Source: Geotalea sp. SG265 (GTDB lineage: Bacteria; Desulfobacterota; Desulfuromonadia; Geobacterales; Geobacteraceae). Taken from it: DNA of 64,000 nucleotides. The position numbers and the translations under genes were made by a program. Positions 32,116 to 41,724 of the stretch are shown here, piece by piece (within the stretch, counting starts at the first letter, position 1; each line of letters opens with the position of its first letter). The notes below the pieces were generated by a model. The model saw nothing but the letters and a program-made list of their open reading frames with translations, was not told where the DNA came from and ran no database searches. The stretch lies in the NCBI RefSeq assembly GCF_022808985.1, contig NZ_JAKZFT010000007.1, positions 1 through 64,000 on the forward strand, read 5' to 3'.

Positions 32116-33765
32116 ATGAGTCGTTTCGTTGCCCTTCCCCAGGGAGTGTCGGAAGCAACCTTCGCCAAGGCGATCCAGGAGTATCGCGCCCTCCTGGGCG
32201 AGGGGAGGGTCCGCACCGACCCCGCTTCCCTGCAGTCCTATATGAAGATCATGATCCCGGAAACCGAGGAACTGCACAAGCCTTCGGCGGTCATTTATCC
32301 GAAAACGGTCAAGGAGATCCAGGCGATCGTCACCATCGCCAACAAGTACAAGACGCCGCTCTGGACCGTCAGCACCGGCAAGAACATGGGCTACGGTTCA
32401 GCCGCACCGGCGACGCGCGGTCAGATCGTCCTCGATCTGAAGACCATGAAAAAGATCCTCCATGTGGATGAGGAGCTGGGCTATTGCCTGGTGGAACCCG
32501 GGGTGACCTACTACGACCTGCAGCAGTACTTCAAAAAGCACAAGATGAACCTCTGGGTCGATGTGCCGGCTCCCTCGGCCATGGCCAGCCCCATGGGGAA
32601 CACCGCCGACCGCGGCGTCGGCTATACCCCCTACGGCGAACATTTCCTCTTCTCCTGCGGCATGGAGGTGGTGCTGGCCAGCGGCGACGTGGTCCGAACC
32701 GGCACCGGCGGGGTGCCCAATACCACCAGCTGGCAGGCCAACAAGTGGGGCTACGGCCCCTATGTGGACGGCATCTTCACCCAGTCCAACTACGGCATCC
32801 TGACCAAGCTCGGGGTCTGGCTGATGAAGGGACCTCCCCCGGGGGGCTATTTCCCCTTCCTGATGAAATTCCCCAAGGTGGAGATGCTCGCCGACATCAT
32901 CAAGACCCTTATGCCGCTCCGCCTTGCCCAGATCATCCCCAACGCCTGCATCGTCGTCAATGCCGGCTGGGAGGCAGCCGGTTACTTCACCTACGACAAG
33001 AACGGCAAGGGGACCAACCGGGAAACTTTCTACAAGGGGAAAGACAGCCTCCCCCCCAAGGTCTTCCAGCAGATCATGGACAAGTACGGCGTCGGGGCCT
33101 GGAACTTCTATGCCGCCGTCTACGGCTCGCCTGAACAGGTAGCCCTCAACTGGAAATACGTCTCCGGCTCGTTTAAACAAAAGTTCGGCGACCAGGTGAA
33201 GATCATCACCCAGAAGGAGGCCGGGGACGATCCGATCTTCGAATACCGGCGTCAGCTGATGATGGGGGGCAGTACCCTGCAGGAATTCGGCCTCTACAAC
33301 TGGCGCGGTGGTGGCGGTTCCATGTGGTTCGCCCCGGTGGCGGCAGCCCGGCCGTCGGAATGCGACCGGCAGATGCGGCTGGCGACCGACGTGCTCAACA
33401 AGTATGGCTTCGACTACGTCTCGGAATTCATCGTCGGCTGGCGGGACATGCACCACATCATCGACCTTCTCTATGACCGCACCGACATGGAAGAGATGAA
33501 GAAAGCCTACCGGTGCTTCGATGAACTTTTGACCGTCTTCACCAACAACGGCTGGGGCACCTACCGGACCAACACCGCCTTTATGGATAAGGTCTCCCAT
33601 TCCTACGGCCCCGGCATGCGCGATATCCACTACCGCCTGAAGCGGGCCTTGGACCCCAACAACATCCTGGCCCCAGGCAAATCGGGAATCGACCTCAATC
33701 CACGCAATCCGGGGTATGCCTTCAACGAGGGGCTGAACCGGGGCAGACCCCTGGATATCCCCTGA
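32116..33765 (+). CDS. p-Cresol methylhydroxylase-like FAD flavoprotein subunit 1
   Basis: A 549-residue flavoprotein of the vanillyl-alcohol-oxidase/PCMH family. The N-terminal FAD-binding PCMH-type domain has KPSAVIYPKTVKEIQAIV and LDLKTMKKILHVDEELGYCLVEPGVTY; the substrate domain ends with LDPNNILAPGKSGI. The reaction would be oxidation of the methyl group of p-cresol to the alcohol and aldehyde with electrons passed to cytochrome c. No signal peptide is seen, although the family works in the periplasm. It is about 50% similar by eye to the next gene, in line with the alpha/alpha-prime flavoproteins reported for Geobacter. Covalent flavin attachment could not be judged. Confidence 0.85.
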   Translation: MSRFVALPQGVSEATFAKAIQEYRALLGEGRVRTDPASLQSYMKIMIPETEELHKPSAVIYPKTVKEIQAIVTIANKYKTPLWTVSTGKNMGYGSAAPATRGQIVLDLKTMKKILHVDEELGYCLVEPGVTYYDLQQYFKKHKMNLWVDVPAPSAMASPMGNTADRGVGYTPYGEHFLFSCGMEVVLASGDVVRTGTGGVPNTTSWQANKWGYGPYVDGIFTQSNYGILTKLGVWLMKGPPPGGYFPFLMKFPKVEMLADIIKTLMPLRLAQIIPNACIVVNAGWEAAGYFTYDKNGKGTNRETFYKGKDSLPPKVFQQIMDKYGVGAWNFYAAVYGSPEQVALNWKYVSGSFKQKFGDQVKIITQKEAGDDPIFEYRRQLMMGGSTLQEFGLYNWRGGGGSMWFAPVAAARPSECDRQMRLATDVLNKYGFDYVSEFIVGWRDMHHIIDLLYDRTDMEEMKKAYRCFDELLTVFTNNGWGTYRTNTAFMDKVSHSYGPGMRDIHYRLKRALDPNNILAPGKSGIDLNPRNPGYAFNEGLNRGRPLDIP

Positions 33766-33867
33766 CGGTACCGGAACAGGTGATGAAAACCGGAGCGTTC
33801 CCGGTCGGCAAAGCCGAACCGGCATTGAGGCCGGAAAAGAGACGCAACCAGTCGAGGAGGCATTGAT

Positions 33868-35424
33868 ATGAGCAGCTTTATTGCACTTCCCCAGGGAATG
33901 AATGAAAACACCTTCACCAGAGCCATCAAGGAATACCGTGCTCTGCTGGGGGACAGGGTCCGGACCGATCAGGCCTCCCTGCAACCGTATATGCGAAGCA
34001 GCATTGCCGATAGCGGTTCCCGCAAGCCCTCGGCGGTCGTCTATCCTTCGACACCCGCCGATGTCCAGAAGATTGCCAAGATCGCCGTCAAGTACCGGAC
34101 ACCGCTCTGGACCTACTACGGCGGGGAGAACGAAGGCTACGGCTCCGCCACTCCCGCAACCAACGGTCAGATCGTCCTCGACATGAAGAACATGAAGAAG
34201 GTCATCGAGGTGGACAAGGAATTGGGCTACTGCCTGGTGGAACCGGGGGTCACCTACGGCGAGCTGCAGGACTACCTGAAGAAAAACAACATCAACCTCT
34301 GGCTCGATGCACCTGCCGCTTCGGCAGGGATGAGCGTGGTCGGCAACATCCTCGAACGGGGGGCCGGCTATACCCCCTACAGCGAGGATTTCCTCTTCTC
34401 CTGCGGCATGGAGGTGGTCCTTGCCGACGGCAGTCTCCTGCGCACCGGCATGGGGGGGATTCCCAAGTCCACCAGTTGGCAGGTCTTCAAATGGGGCTTC
34501 GGCCCCTATGTGGACGGGCTCTTTTCCCAGGGGAACAACGGCATCGTCACCAAGCTCGGGACCTGGCTGATGGGAGCACCCCCTCCGGGCGGCTACATGC
34601 CTTTCTGCATTAAATTTCCGAAAGTGGAGATGGTCGGCGAGATCATCAAGCCGCTCATGTTCCTCAGGGAAACACAGATCGTCCCCAATGCCGCGGCGCT
34701 GGTCAATGCCGGCTGGGAAGCGGCCACGATTTTCAGCGCCAAAAACGGCAACGGCAGCTTTTTACGGAACGGCGGCAGTCCCCTGCCCGTAAAGAAGCTC
34801 ATGGACAGCTACCGGGTCGGGGCCTGGAACCTTTACGGCGCCGTCTACGGTTCACCTGAGCAGGTGGCCCTCAACTGGATGTATGTCTCCGGCACCTTCA
34901 AGCAGGCCTTCGGCAACAAGATCCAGATCATCACCGAGAAAGAGGCCAAGGGAGATCCTGCTTTCGAATACCGCAAGCAGCTGATGATGGGGGGGGTCAC
35001 GCGACAGCACCCCCTGGACAGGTGGCGCGCCGGCGGCGGCTCCATGAAGTTCTGCCCTACAGCGGCGGCACGGCCTGCCGAATGCGCCAAACAGGTCAAG
35101 GTGGCGACCGAGATCGTCAACCGCAACGGCTTCGACTATCTCAGCGAGTTCAGCTTCTTCTGGCGCGACGCCCGCCATGTCATCGACCTGCGTTTCAACA
35201 ACGGCGATGCGGCGGAACGGAAGCGCGCCATGAAGTGCTACGACGAACTGGTGAGCGCTTTCATCAAGAACGGCTGGGCGATCAACCGCACCAACCCTGC
35301 CTTCATGGCCAAGGTTGCCAAATCGTACGGTCCGACCATGGGAAGACTTAACCGGACCATCAAACAGGCGCTCGACCCGAAAAACATCCTGGCCCCCGGC
35401 AAATCGGGCATTAACTTGGTGTAA
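33868..35424 (+). CDS. p-Cresol methylhydroxylase-like FAD flavoprotein subunit 2
   Basis: A 518-residue paralogue of the preceding protein with the same start (MSSFIALPQGMNENTFTRAI) and domains: FAD-binding motif LDMKNMKKVIEVDKELGYCL and C-terminal LDPKNILAPGKSGI. It is shorter at the C terminus and differs in the substrate domain (ERGAGYTPYSEDF; LDRWRAGGGSMKFCP against NWRGGGGSMWFAP in subunit 1). The two probably form a mixed flavoprotein core with the monohaem cytochrome. Which one binds substrate, and whether both bind FAD tightly, is not clear from sequence. Confidence 0.85.
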   Translation: MSSFIALPQGMNENTFTRAIKEYRALLGDRVRTDQASLQPYMRSSIADSGSRKPSAVVYPSTPADVQKIAKIAVKYRTPLWTYYGGENEGYGSATPATNGQIVLDMKNMKKVIEVDKELGYCLVEPGVTYGELQDYLKKNNINLWLDAPAASAGMSVVGNILERGAGYTPYSEDFLFSCGMEVVLADGSLLRTGMGGIPKSTSWQVFKWGFGPYVDGLFSQGNNGIVTKLGTWLMGAPPPGGYMPFCIKFPKVEMVGEIIKPLMFLRETQIVPNAAALVNAGWEAATIFSAKNGNGSFLRNGGSPLPVKKLMDSYRVGAWNLYGAVYGSPEQVALNWMYVSGTFKQAFGNKIQIITEKEAKGDPAFEYRKQLMMGGVTRQHPLDRWRAGGGSMKFCPTAAARPAECAKQVKVATEIVNRNGFDYLSEFSFFWRDARHVIDLRFNNGDAAERKRAMKCYDELVSAFIKNGWAINRTNPAFMAKVAKSYGPTMGRLNRTIKQALDPKNILAPGKSGINLV

Positions 35425-35455
35425 TTATTCAGGGACTTACCTACAGGAGGCAACA

Positions 35456-36373
35456 ATGAAGCTGATTACTCGTTTGATACTGAGCATCTGCCTGACCCTC
35501 TCCCTCTCCGCCGGCGCCTGGGCGTTCAACTCCAGCTCCTTCAACGGCACCGCCGATTTTTATGCGGGGGCCGCGCCGCCGCCGGGGATACACCTGATCG
35601 ACTACAACGTCTACATGGACATTCGTAAGGTTGAAAACAAGGGCCAGGGACTGGTCGATGGCAGCGGCACCCTCACCGCTCTCGCCTTCCGTCCCATCTA
35701 TGTTTCCGAAAAGGGGCTTCTGGGCGGCAATCTCCTCTTTCACTCCATCATCCCCCTGTTGAGCGTGGAAGCCAAGGTAACAGCCAATACGCCGGGTGGG
35801 CCGATCACCGTAGATGGGCATGACGGCGGCCTCGGCGATGTCTACTTCGGCATCGGCAACGCCTGGCATACGCCCGTCTGGCATTGGCTGACGGTCCTGG
35901 ACGTCATCACCCCCACCGGTCGTTTCGACCCTAACAAACCGATCAATGCCGGCAACAATGCCTTCATCATCGAGCCGGTGGTGGCCGTGACCGGGCTCTT
36001 CCCCAACGGCTTCGAGACCAGCGCCAAGTTCATGTACTCCATTCCCACTAAGAACGGCGACTACGTGGAAGCGGGAACCGGCCTCAAGGGCTACAAGACC
36101 GGCCAGTCATTCCATATGGACTACAACGTCAACTACGCCCTGACCAAAGATCTTAAGCTGGGGGTCACCGGCTGGCTCTGGCAGGGGCTGCAAAGCGACG
36201 AGATCGGCGGGGTGAGACGCCACGACACGAAGGACTTCGAATTCTCCATGGGTCCTGCAATGCGCTACCAGAACGGCAAGTTTGGACTGGTGGGCAAATA
36301 TGTGGTGCCTTTAGCCGCCGAAAACCGTATCGAGGCAAACCAGCTCTGGGTCGACCTGGTTTATTCCTTCTAA
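35456..36373 (+). CDS. Outer-membrane channel of the phenol MetA-pathway family
   Basis: A 305-residue beta-barrel-like protein with a signal peptide (ITRLILSICLTLSLSAGAWA). Alternating amphipathic strands and a terminal aromatic residue (VDLVYSF) suit an outer-membrane barrel. The family is often found in aromatic and phenol degradation operons, where it is thought to let hydrophobic substrates in. The start at 35456 has an AGGAGG site. In this operon it likely admits p-cresol. Confidence 0.75.
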   Translation: MKLITRLILSICLTLSLSAGAWAFNSSSFNGTADFYAGAAPPPGIHLIDYNVYMDIRKVENKGQGLVDGSGTLTALAFRPIYVSEKGLLGGNLLFHSIIPLLSVEAKVTANTPGGPITVDGHDGGLGDVYFGIGNAWHTPVWHWLTVLDVITPTGRFDPNKPINAGNNAFIIEPVVAVTGLFPNGFETSAKFMYSIPTKNGDYVEAGTGLKGYKTGQSFHMDYNVNYALTKDLKLGVTGWLWQGLQSDEIGGVRRHDTKDFEFSMGPAMRYQNGKFGLVGKYVVPLAAENRIEANQLWVDLVYSF

Positions 36374-36421
36374 CAAGACAACTCGGCCCTTATTTCAACA
36401 GGCACCACAGGGGGGAAAGAC

Positions 36422-37513
36422 ATGACATGGGATAAGAAAATACTGATCGTCAACCCGGGCTCGACCTCAACCAAGATCGGCGTTTTTACCCAGGGAAAGA
36501 TGATCGTCAATCAGTCGGTCAAGCATGACGATGCCGAGCTGCGCAAGTTTCCCACCATCTGGGACCAGTACGACTTCCGCCGGGACGCCATTTTCAAGGT
36601 CCTGCAGGACAATGACCTCTCCATGGGCGAGATGGACGCCATCGCCTGCCGGGGAGGCAACGTCAGGCCGCTGCCCGGTGGCATCTACCGCATCTGCCCG
36701 AAGATGATCGAGGATATGAAGAGCGGCATCTACGGCGGTCACCCCATCAACGTGGGGGGGCTTGTCGCTTTCGACCTGGGCAATCAGTTCAATATACCGG
36801 TGCTCACTGCCGATCCCCCCATGACCGATGAACTCTGCATCTCGGCCCGGTACAGCGGCATTCCCCAGATCAGCAGGCAAAGCAGCTTCCATGCCCTCAA
36901 CCAGAAGGCGACCGCCAGGAAGATCGCCGCCGAGCTGGGTAAAAAGTACGAGGAAATCAACCTGATCGTCACCCATCTGGGTGGCGGCATATCCGTGGGT
37001 GCCCATCGACGGGGAAAGATCATCGATGTGAACAACGCTCTGGACGGGGACGGGCCATTTTCCCCGGAACGGGCCGGGTCGCTTCCCGCAGGTGACCTGG
37101 TCAAGCTTTGCTTCAGCGGCGAGTACAGCAAGACGGAGATTCTGAAAATGCTCACCGGAGGTGGTGGTCTCTATGCCTACCTGGGGACAACCGATGCCCA
37201 GGAGATCGAGCGGCGTATTGCCGCCGGAGATCAGAAGGCGGCGGCGGTCTATGAAGCCATGATTTATCAGGTGGCTAAGGAGATCGGCGCCTGCGCTGCA
37301 GTGCTGGAGGGGGAAGTGGATGTTATTGCTCTCACCGGCAGCCTGGTCTACTCAAAGGTGCTCCTGAACAGCCTGCAGAAGAAGATCGCCTTCATCGCTC
37401 CGGTCATGCTCAATCCTGGTGAAAACGAGATGGAAGCCCTTGCCGATGCGGCCATGCGCTATCTCAACAATGAAGAGGCACTGTCCATCTATAGCCAGGA
37501 GCAGGCGGCATAA
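36422..37513 (+). CDS. Butyrate kinase-family acyl kinase
   Basis: A 363-residue homologue of Buk at 13667-14734, with all key blocks: IVNPGSTSTKIGV, HLGGGISVGAHRRGK, DGPFSPERAGSLP and LTGSLVYSK. The phosphotransacylase partner is not beside it; the only one in the window is ptb at 12748, whose operon carries the same DmpR-like dyad. No recognisable aryl-CoA ligase accompanies the p-cresol genes, so this kinase could start activation of 4-hydroxybenzoate through an acyl phosphate. Equally it may run in reverse to conserve ATP from a downstream acyl-CoA. Both are inference. Confidence 0.78.
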   Translation: MTWDKKILIVNPGSTSTKIGVFTQGKMIVNQSVKHDDAELRKFPTIWDQYDFRRDAIFKVLQDNDLSMGEMDAIACRGGNVRPLPGGIYRICPKMIEDMKSGIYGGHPINVGGLVAFDLGNQFNIPVLTADPPMTDELCISARYSGIPQISRQSSFHALNQKATARKIAAELGKKYEEINLIVTHLGGGISVGAHRRGKIIDVNNALDGDGPFSPERAGSLPAGDLVKLCFSGEYSKTEILKMLTGGGGLYAYLGTTDAQEIERRIAAGDQKAAAVYEAMIYQVAKEIGACAAVLEGEVDVIALTGSLVYSKVLLNSLQKKIAFIAPVMLNPGENEMEALADAAMRYLNNEEALSIYSQEQAA

Positions 37514-37557
37514 ACCGAATTACTGGCAAGAATTCAACAAAATAAAGGAGATGCATC

Positions 37558-38325
37558 ATGGGAAAATTATCAGGCAAAGTAGCAATCATCACCGGCGGGG
37601 CACAGGGAATCGGCGCAGCATATGCCGTGGGGCTGGCCAAGGAAGGGGCAAAGATCGTCATCGCCGATGTACTTGACGGAACAAAGGCGGTGGAAGCGGT
37701 GAAAAAGGCAGGAAGCGACGCCATCTACGTCAAGACCGACGTCAGCAACCAGGAGCAGTGCGACGCCATGGCCAAGGCTGCACAGGAAAAGTTCGGCTCG
37801 GTTGATATCCTCCTCAACAATGCCGCCATCTTCGGCAGCATCGTCCTCAAGCCCTTCACCGAGTGCACTCCCCAGGAATTCATGAAGGTGCTGGAAATCA
37901 ACGTCCTCGGCCAGTTCAACTGCATGAAGGCGGTTTTCCCCCACATGAAGGCCAAGGGGGGCAAGATCATCAACATCGGCTCCTCCTCCATCAACGAAGG
38001 GGTGCCAGGCATGCCCCACTACGTTGCATCCAAGGGTGCGATCATGGCCCTGACCCGCTCCATGGCCCGCGAACTGGGGGATTACAAGATCAACGTCAAC
38101 ACCATCGCCCCCGGCTTCACCCACTCCGACGGAGGGAACAACTTCGACAAGAACAAGAAGCTGGACCTGCCCCCCCTGGAAGAGCTGCAGCTCAATGCCC
38201 GCTGCTTGAAGCGGGAAGCGGTGCCGGAAGACCTGGTGGGGCTGGCCCTTTTCCTCGCCAGCGACGACAGCGCCTTCATCACCGGTCAAATGATCGTCCA
38301 CGACGGCGGGCTTTCATTCCACTAA
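37558..38325 (+). CDS. Short-chain dehydrogenase/reductase
   Basis: A 255-residue SDR of the classical type: cofactor motif TGGAQGIGAAYAVG at residue 12, NNAA at about 89 and catalytic Tyr-x3-Lys in HYVASKG. The acidic residue after the second strand (VIADV) favours NAD over NADP. It may oxidise 4-hydroxybenzyl alcohol or a ring-cleavage hydroxyacyl intermediate in the p-cresol pathway; its position does not choose between them. The terminal DGGLSFH is typical of the family. Confidence 0.78.
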   Translation: MGKLSGKVAIITGGAQGIGAAYAVGLAKEGAKIVIADVLDGTKAVEAVKKAGSDAIYVKTDVSNQEQCDAMAKAAQEKFGSVDILLNNAAIFGSIVLKPFTECTPQEFMKVLEINVLGQFNCMKAVFPHMKAKGGKIINIGSSSINEGVPGMPHYVASKGAIMALTRSMARELGDYKINVNTIAPGFTHSDGGNNFDKNKKLDLPPLEELQLNARCLKREAVPEDLVGLALFLASDDSAFITGQMIVHDGGLSFH

Positions 38326-38335
38326 GGAGGAGTCC

Positions 38336-38737
38336 ATGCAAGAGGTTCTTGAGATGCTGACCATCCCCTGCTTCGGCAATCTGGCCACGGTGGAGGACGG
38401 CAAGCCGCGGGTAAGGCCCTTCGCCTTCATGTACGAGGAAAAAGGTAGGTTCTATTTCCTCACCGCCAGTGACAAAAAGGTCTACCGGCAATTAACCGCC
38501 ACCCCCTTCATCGAGTTCACGAAGCTGACCGATGACATGCGCTGGGTGAGGATCAGCGGCAGAATCGCCTTCGATGACGATGTACAATGCAAAGAGAAGT
38601 GTTTTGCCAACTATCCCATGCTGAAGGATATCTACCAGGCGCCGGACAACCCGGTCTTGAAGGTGTTTTACCTGGAACACGGCGCGGCATCCATCGACAG
38701 CATGAGCGGTGACCCGCAAAAGTCGTTTACCTTCTAA
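38336..38737 (+). CDS. PNPOx-like split-barrel protein
   Basis: A 133-residue flavin-binding-fold protein (GNLATVEDGKPRVRPFAFMYEEKGRFYFLTASDKKVYRQL) with a strong AAGGAGGAG start site eleven bases after the SDR. Similar small split-barrel proteins are FMN-, F420- or haem-binding and often protect against oxidants. A role in the p-cresol operon cannot be read from sequence. Confidence 0.65.
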   Translation: MQEVLEMLTIPCFGNLATVEDGKPRVRPFAFMYEEKGRFYFLTASDKKVYRQLTATPFIEFTKLTDDMRWVRISGRIAFDDDVQCKEKCFANYPMLKDIYQAPDNPVLKVFYLEHGAASIDSMSGDPQKSFTF

Positions 38738-38888
38738 GCGTCCAGCGGACGCGCAATAAAGTCTCCGAGCCTCCATTGCCTAAAGGGCCGAAAGCCCCAC
38801 GGCATGGAGGCCTGCAGGCCGGTCCGGAAACGGCTGGACCTCCCTTTCGGAAAGGAGACTGAAAATATCACTGAAAGGGAGAACCACC

Positions 38889-40619
38889 ATGAACAAGATA
38901 CTTCGCGTCAACATGACCACTCTCACCACCGGCACCGAAGCCGTACCAAAGGAGTGGGCCGCTCTCGGCGGGCGCGCCCTGACTTCAACTATTGTGGCCA
39001 AGGAGGTCATCCCCACCTGCCACCCGCTCGGCGAAAACAACAAGCTGATCTTCGCTCCCGGGCTTTTGAGCGGCACCACGGCCGTCAACAGCGGCCGCCT
39101 TTCCGCCGGCGCCAAAAGCCCCCTCACCGGCACCATCAAGGAAAGCAACGCCGGCGGTCTGGCAGCACAGATGTTCGGCCGGCTCCGCATCAAGGCACTG
39201 ATCATCGAGGGGCTCCCCAAGGGAAACGCCTGGTACAGCCTGCACGTCTCCAATAATGGAGTGACTATCGCCGAGGAAAAGGAGCTCATCGGCAAGGGAA
39301 ATTTCGCCGTTGTCGAAGCTCTCGAAAACAGGATCGGCAAGAAAGTCGGCGTCATCACCATCGGCCCGGCCGGAGAGATGAAGATGCTCTCAGCCAACAT
39401 CTCAGTCAAGGACGTGGACAGCAAACTGCGCAGCCACGGCCGGGGCGGCCTCGGCGCAGTTATGGGCTCGAAAAGGATCAAGTTCATCTCCATCGATGAC
39501 AGCGGTGCCCCCGGCATCAAGCCTGTCGATCCGGAAAAATTCACCGCGTCGGCCCGGATTTTCGCCAAGGCGATCATGGAGCATCCCGGCACCGGCCAGG
39601 GGCTCCCCACCTTCGGCACGGCGGAGATGGTCAATCTCGTCAACGAGGCGGGGGGGCTTCCGACCCGCAACTTCTCCCTTGGCCGCTATGAAGGCCATGA
39701 AAAGATCTCCGGCGAAACCCTGCGCGAGACGATGATCGAGCGTGGCGGTAATCCCAGCCACGGCTGCCAGCCCGGCTGCATCATCAAGTGCTCCCAGGTC
39801 TATGTGGATAAAAAGGGCAAGTACATCACCTCCGGCTTCGAATACGAGACCATCGAAATCCTCGGCGCCAACGCCGGGCTGGGCAACCTGGACCAGATTG
39901 CCGTCGCCGACTCCATCATGGACGACATCGGCGTCGATTCCATCGAGACATCCATCGCCATCGGAGTCGCCATGGAGGCGGGTGTGCTTCCCTTCGATGA
40001 CGGCGAAGGGGTGCTGCGCCTTCTCAGGGAAGATATCGGCAAGGGAACACCATTGGGGAGAATCATCGGCAGCGGTGCTGGTCATGTGGGCAAGGTTTTC
40101 GGCGTCACCCGCGTACCGGTGGTAAAAAACCAGGCAATTCCCGCCTACGATCCCCGCGCCATCAAGGGGATCGGCATCACCTACGCCACCAGCACCATGG
40201 GTGCCGACCATACAATGGGCTATGCGGTCGCCACCAATCTCATGGGAGTCGGTGGCGGCATCGTCGATCCGCTGAAGAAGGACGGTCAGGTCGAACTGTC
40301 CCGACACCTGCAGATCGTCACCGTCATGCTCGATTCCATCGGCCTCTGCCTCTTCATCGGTTTCCCGGCTGCCGACATCCCCACCTGCGTTCCGGCCCTG
40401 GTGGACATGCTCAATGCCTGCTTCGGCTTCGAACTCACCCCCGAATGGATCGGCGGGCTCGGTGTCAATACCTTGAAGACCGAGAGGGCATTCAACCTGG
40501 CGGCCGGTTTCACCAACAAGGATGACCGCCTGCCCGAGTTCTTCAGGGAGCCGCTTCCCCCACACAACGCGGTCTGGGACTTTACTGATGAAGAAATCGA
40601 TGAGTTCTGGAATTTTTAA
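38889..40619 (+). CDS. Aldehyde:ferredoxin oxidoreductase (tungsten pterin enzyme)
   Basis: A 576-residue AOR-family enzyme that would oxidise an aldehyde to the acid with a tungsto-bispterin and one [4Fe-4S] cluster. The cluster cysteines are in HGCQPGCIIKC (about residues 297-304) and DSIGLCLF near residue 490; the GGRALTSTIV and RGGLGAVMGSKRIK blocks match the N-terminal AOR domain. In this operon the obvious substrate is 4-hydroxybenzaldehyde made by the PCMH. The next two genes encode a sulfur carrier and activating enzyme of the type used to build the pterin dithiolene. Confidence 0.88.
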   Translation: MNKILRVNMTTLTTGTEAVPKEWAALGGRALTSTIVAKEVIPTCHPLGENNKLIFAPGLLSGTTAVNSGRLSAGAKSPLTGTIKESNAGGLAAQMFGRLRIKALIIEGLPKGNAWYSLHVSNNGVTIAEEKELIGKGNFAVVEALENRIGKKVGVITIGPAGEMKMLSANISVKDVDSKLRSHGRGGLGAVMGSKRIKFISIDDSGAPGIKPVDPEKFTASARIFAKAIMEHPGTGQGLPTFGTAEMVNLVNEAGGLPTRNFSLGRYEGHEKISGETLRETMIERGGNPSHGCQPGCIIKCSQVYVDKKGKYITSGFEYETIEILGANAGLGNLDQIAVADSIMDDIGVDSIETSIAIGVAMEAGVLPFDDGEGVLRLLREDIGKGTPLGRIIGSGAGHVGKVFGVTRVPVVKNQAIPAYDPRAIKGIGITYATSTMGADHTMGYAVATNLMGVGGGIVDPLKKDGQVELSRHLQIVTVMLDSIGLCLFIGFPAADIPTCVPALVDMLNACFGFELTPEWIGGLGVNTLKTERAFNLAAGFTNKDDRLPEFFREPLPPHNAVWDFTDEEIDEFWNF

Positions 40620-40635
40620 GGGAAGGGACTGCGCC

Positions 40636-40860
40636 ATGAACATCACCGTCAGATTGTTCGCCACCTTCCGCTTCGGTCGTTTTGCCTCGGCGACACGGCA
40701 GTATCCGCCCCAAACCCGGATCAGCGAGATCATCCGGGAACTGCAGATACCTGACACGGAAATCAGCATGATCATGCTTAACGGCAGACATGCCGATCCC
40801 GAGCAATGCTTGTGTGAAGGTGACAGTATCGCCCTCTTTCCAGTTGTGGCAGGAGGATAG
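40636..40860 (+). CDS. MoaD/ThiS-like sulfur carrier
   Basis: A 74-residue ubiquitin-fold protein ending in Gly-Gly (PVVAGG), the site adenylated and thiocarboxylated by a MoeB/HesA partner. The start at 40636 was chosen since the open frame upstream overlaps the AOR gene. It lies between AOR and the HesA-like gene, the order seen in many tungsten-pterin operons, so it likely supplies sulfur for the pterin cofactor. Confidence 0.82.
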   Translation: MNITVRLFATFRFGRFASATRQYPPQTRISEIIRELQIPDTEISMIMLNGRHADPEQCLCEGDSIALFPVVAGG

Positions 40861-40862
40861 CC

Positions 40863-41708
40863 ATGGCAGAGCTTGGCCAGTACCTTGTGGAGTTGGCACA
40901 GGATGGGCTTATCACTTGGACCGAGCAGCTTGCTGCGGCAGAACGCTTTGACTGCACCCTTGCAGAAGTGGAGGAGGCAGCGCTGGTGCAGGGGATTCTT
41001 CCTGCCCGTTACCAGCGCAACCGTCAGGCAATCAGTTCTGCCCAGCAGCTTGCTCTTTTTAAAGGACGGGTCGCAGTAGTGGGCTGCGGCGGGCTCGGCG
41101 GCTATGCCATCGAGGAGCTGGCGAGACTGGGAGTTGGAACCATCGTCGCCATCGACCCGGATGTGTTCGAAGAGCACAACCTCAACCGTCAGCTGCTCTC
41201 CAGTCCATACAGGCTCGGGCAGGCCAAGGTGGATGCTGCGGCTGCCCGGGTTGCCGAGATCAACCCGGCGGTCGCCCTTGTTCCTGTTGATGCAGCCTAT
41301 GCACCGGAACGAGCAGAACTTTTTTTCCGCAATGTAAACGTAGTCGTTGATGCTCTGGATTCGGTGGCGACCAGGCTTGCCCTGGCCGATAGTTGTGAAA
41401 ATCTCGGCATCCCGCTGGTGCATGGCGCCATCGGCGGGTGGTTCGGCCAGATCGTCACCCAGTTTCCCGGCGACGGCACCATCCGCCAGCTCTATGGCCG
41501 CTGGGTGGCGGGCAAGGGTCTGGAACAGAGGCTGGGGAATCCATCCTTCACCCCGGCCCTGGTGGCCAGCATCCAGGTTGCCGAAGTGTGCAAGATTCTC
41601 CTGGGCACCGGAAAGGTCCTGCGCCACCGGAAACTGAGCATCAACCTTTTGGATATGGAATTCGAAGAAATCGTGCTCGACCGGCAGGACGCCGCCGTCG
41701 GGCAGTAA
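40863..41708 (+). CDS. HesA/MoeB/ThiF-type adenylyltransferase
   Basis: A 281-residue E1-like enzyme with the nucleotide-binding motif VVGCGGLGGYAIEELARLG at about residue 65 and the DPDVFEEHNLNRQLL block. It starts two bases after the sulfur-carrier stop. It lacks the zinc-binding CxxC pairs and rhodanese domain of MoeB, as expected for the HesA-like branch, and has a short N-terminal helical extension. It probably adenylates the MoaD-like C terminus. Confidence 0.82.
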   Translation: MAELGQYLVELAQDGLITWTEQLAAAERFDCTLAEVEEAALVQGILPARYQRNRQAISSAQQLALFKGRVAVVGCGGLGGYAIEELARLGVGTIVAIDPDVFEEHNLNRQLLSSPYRLGQAKVDAAAARVAEINPAVALVPVDAAYAPERAELFFRNVNVVVDALDSVATRLALADSCENLGIPLVHGAIGGWFGQIVTQFPGDGTIRQLYGRWVAGKGLEQRLGNPSFTPALVASIQVAEVCKILLGTGKVLRHRKLSINLLDMEFEEIVLDRQDAAVGQ

Positions 41709-41724
41709 CAGCAAAGGAGCAGCT

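Noticed and set aside
32398-33984. 528-residue minus-strand open frame opposite the first PCMH flavoprotein
   Set aside because: Antisense shadow without family features; the plus-strand gene has a good ribosome site and clear domains.
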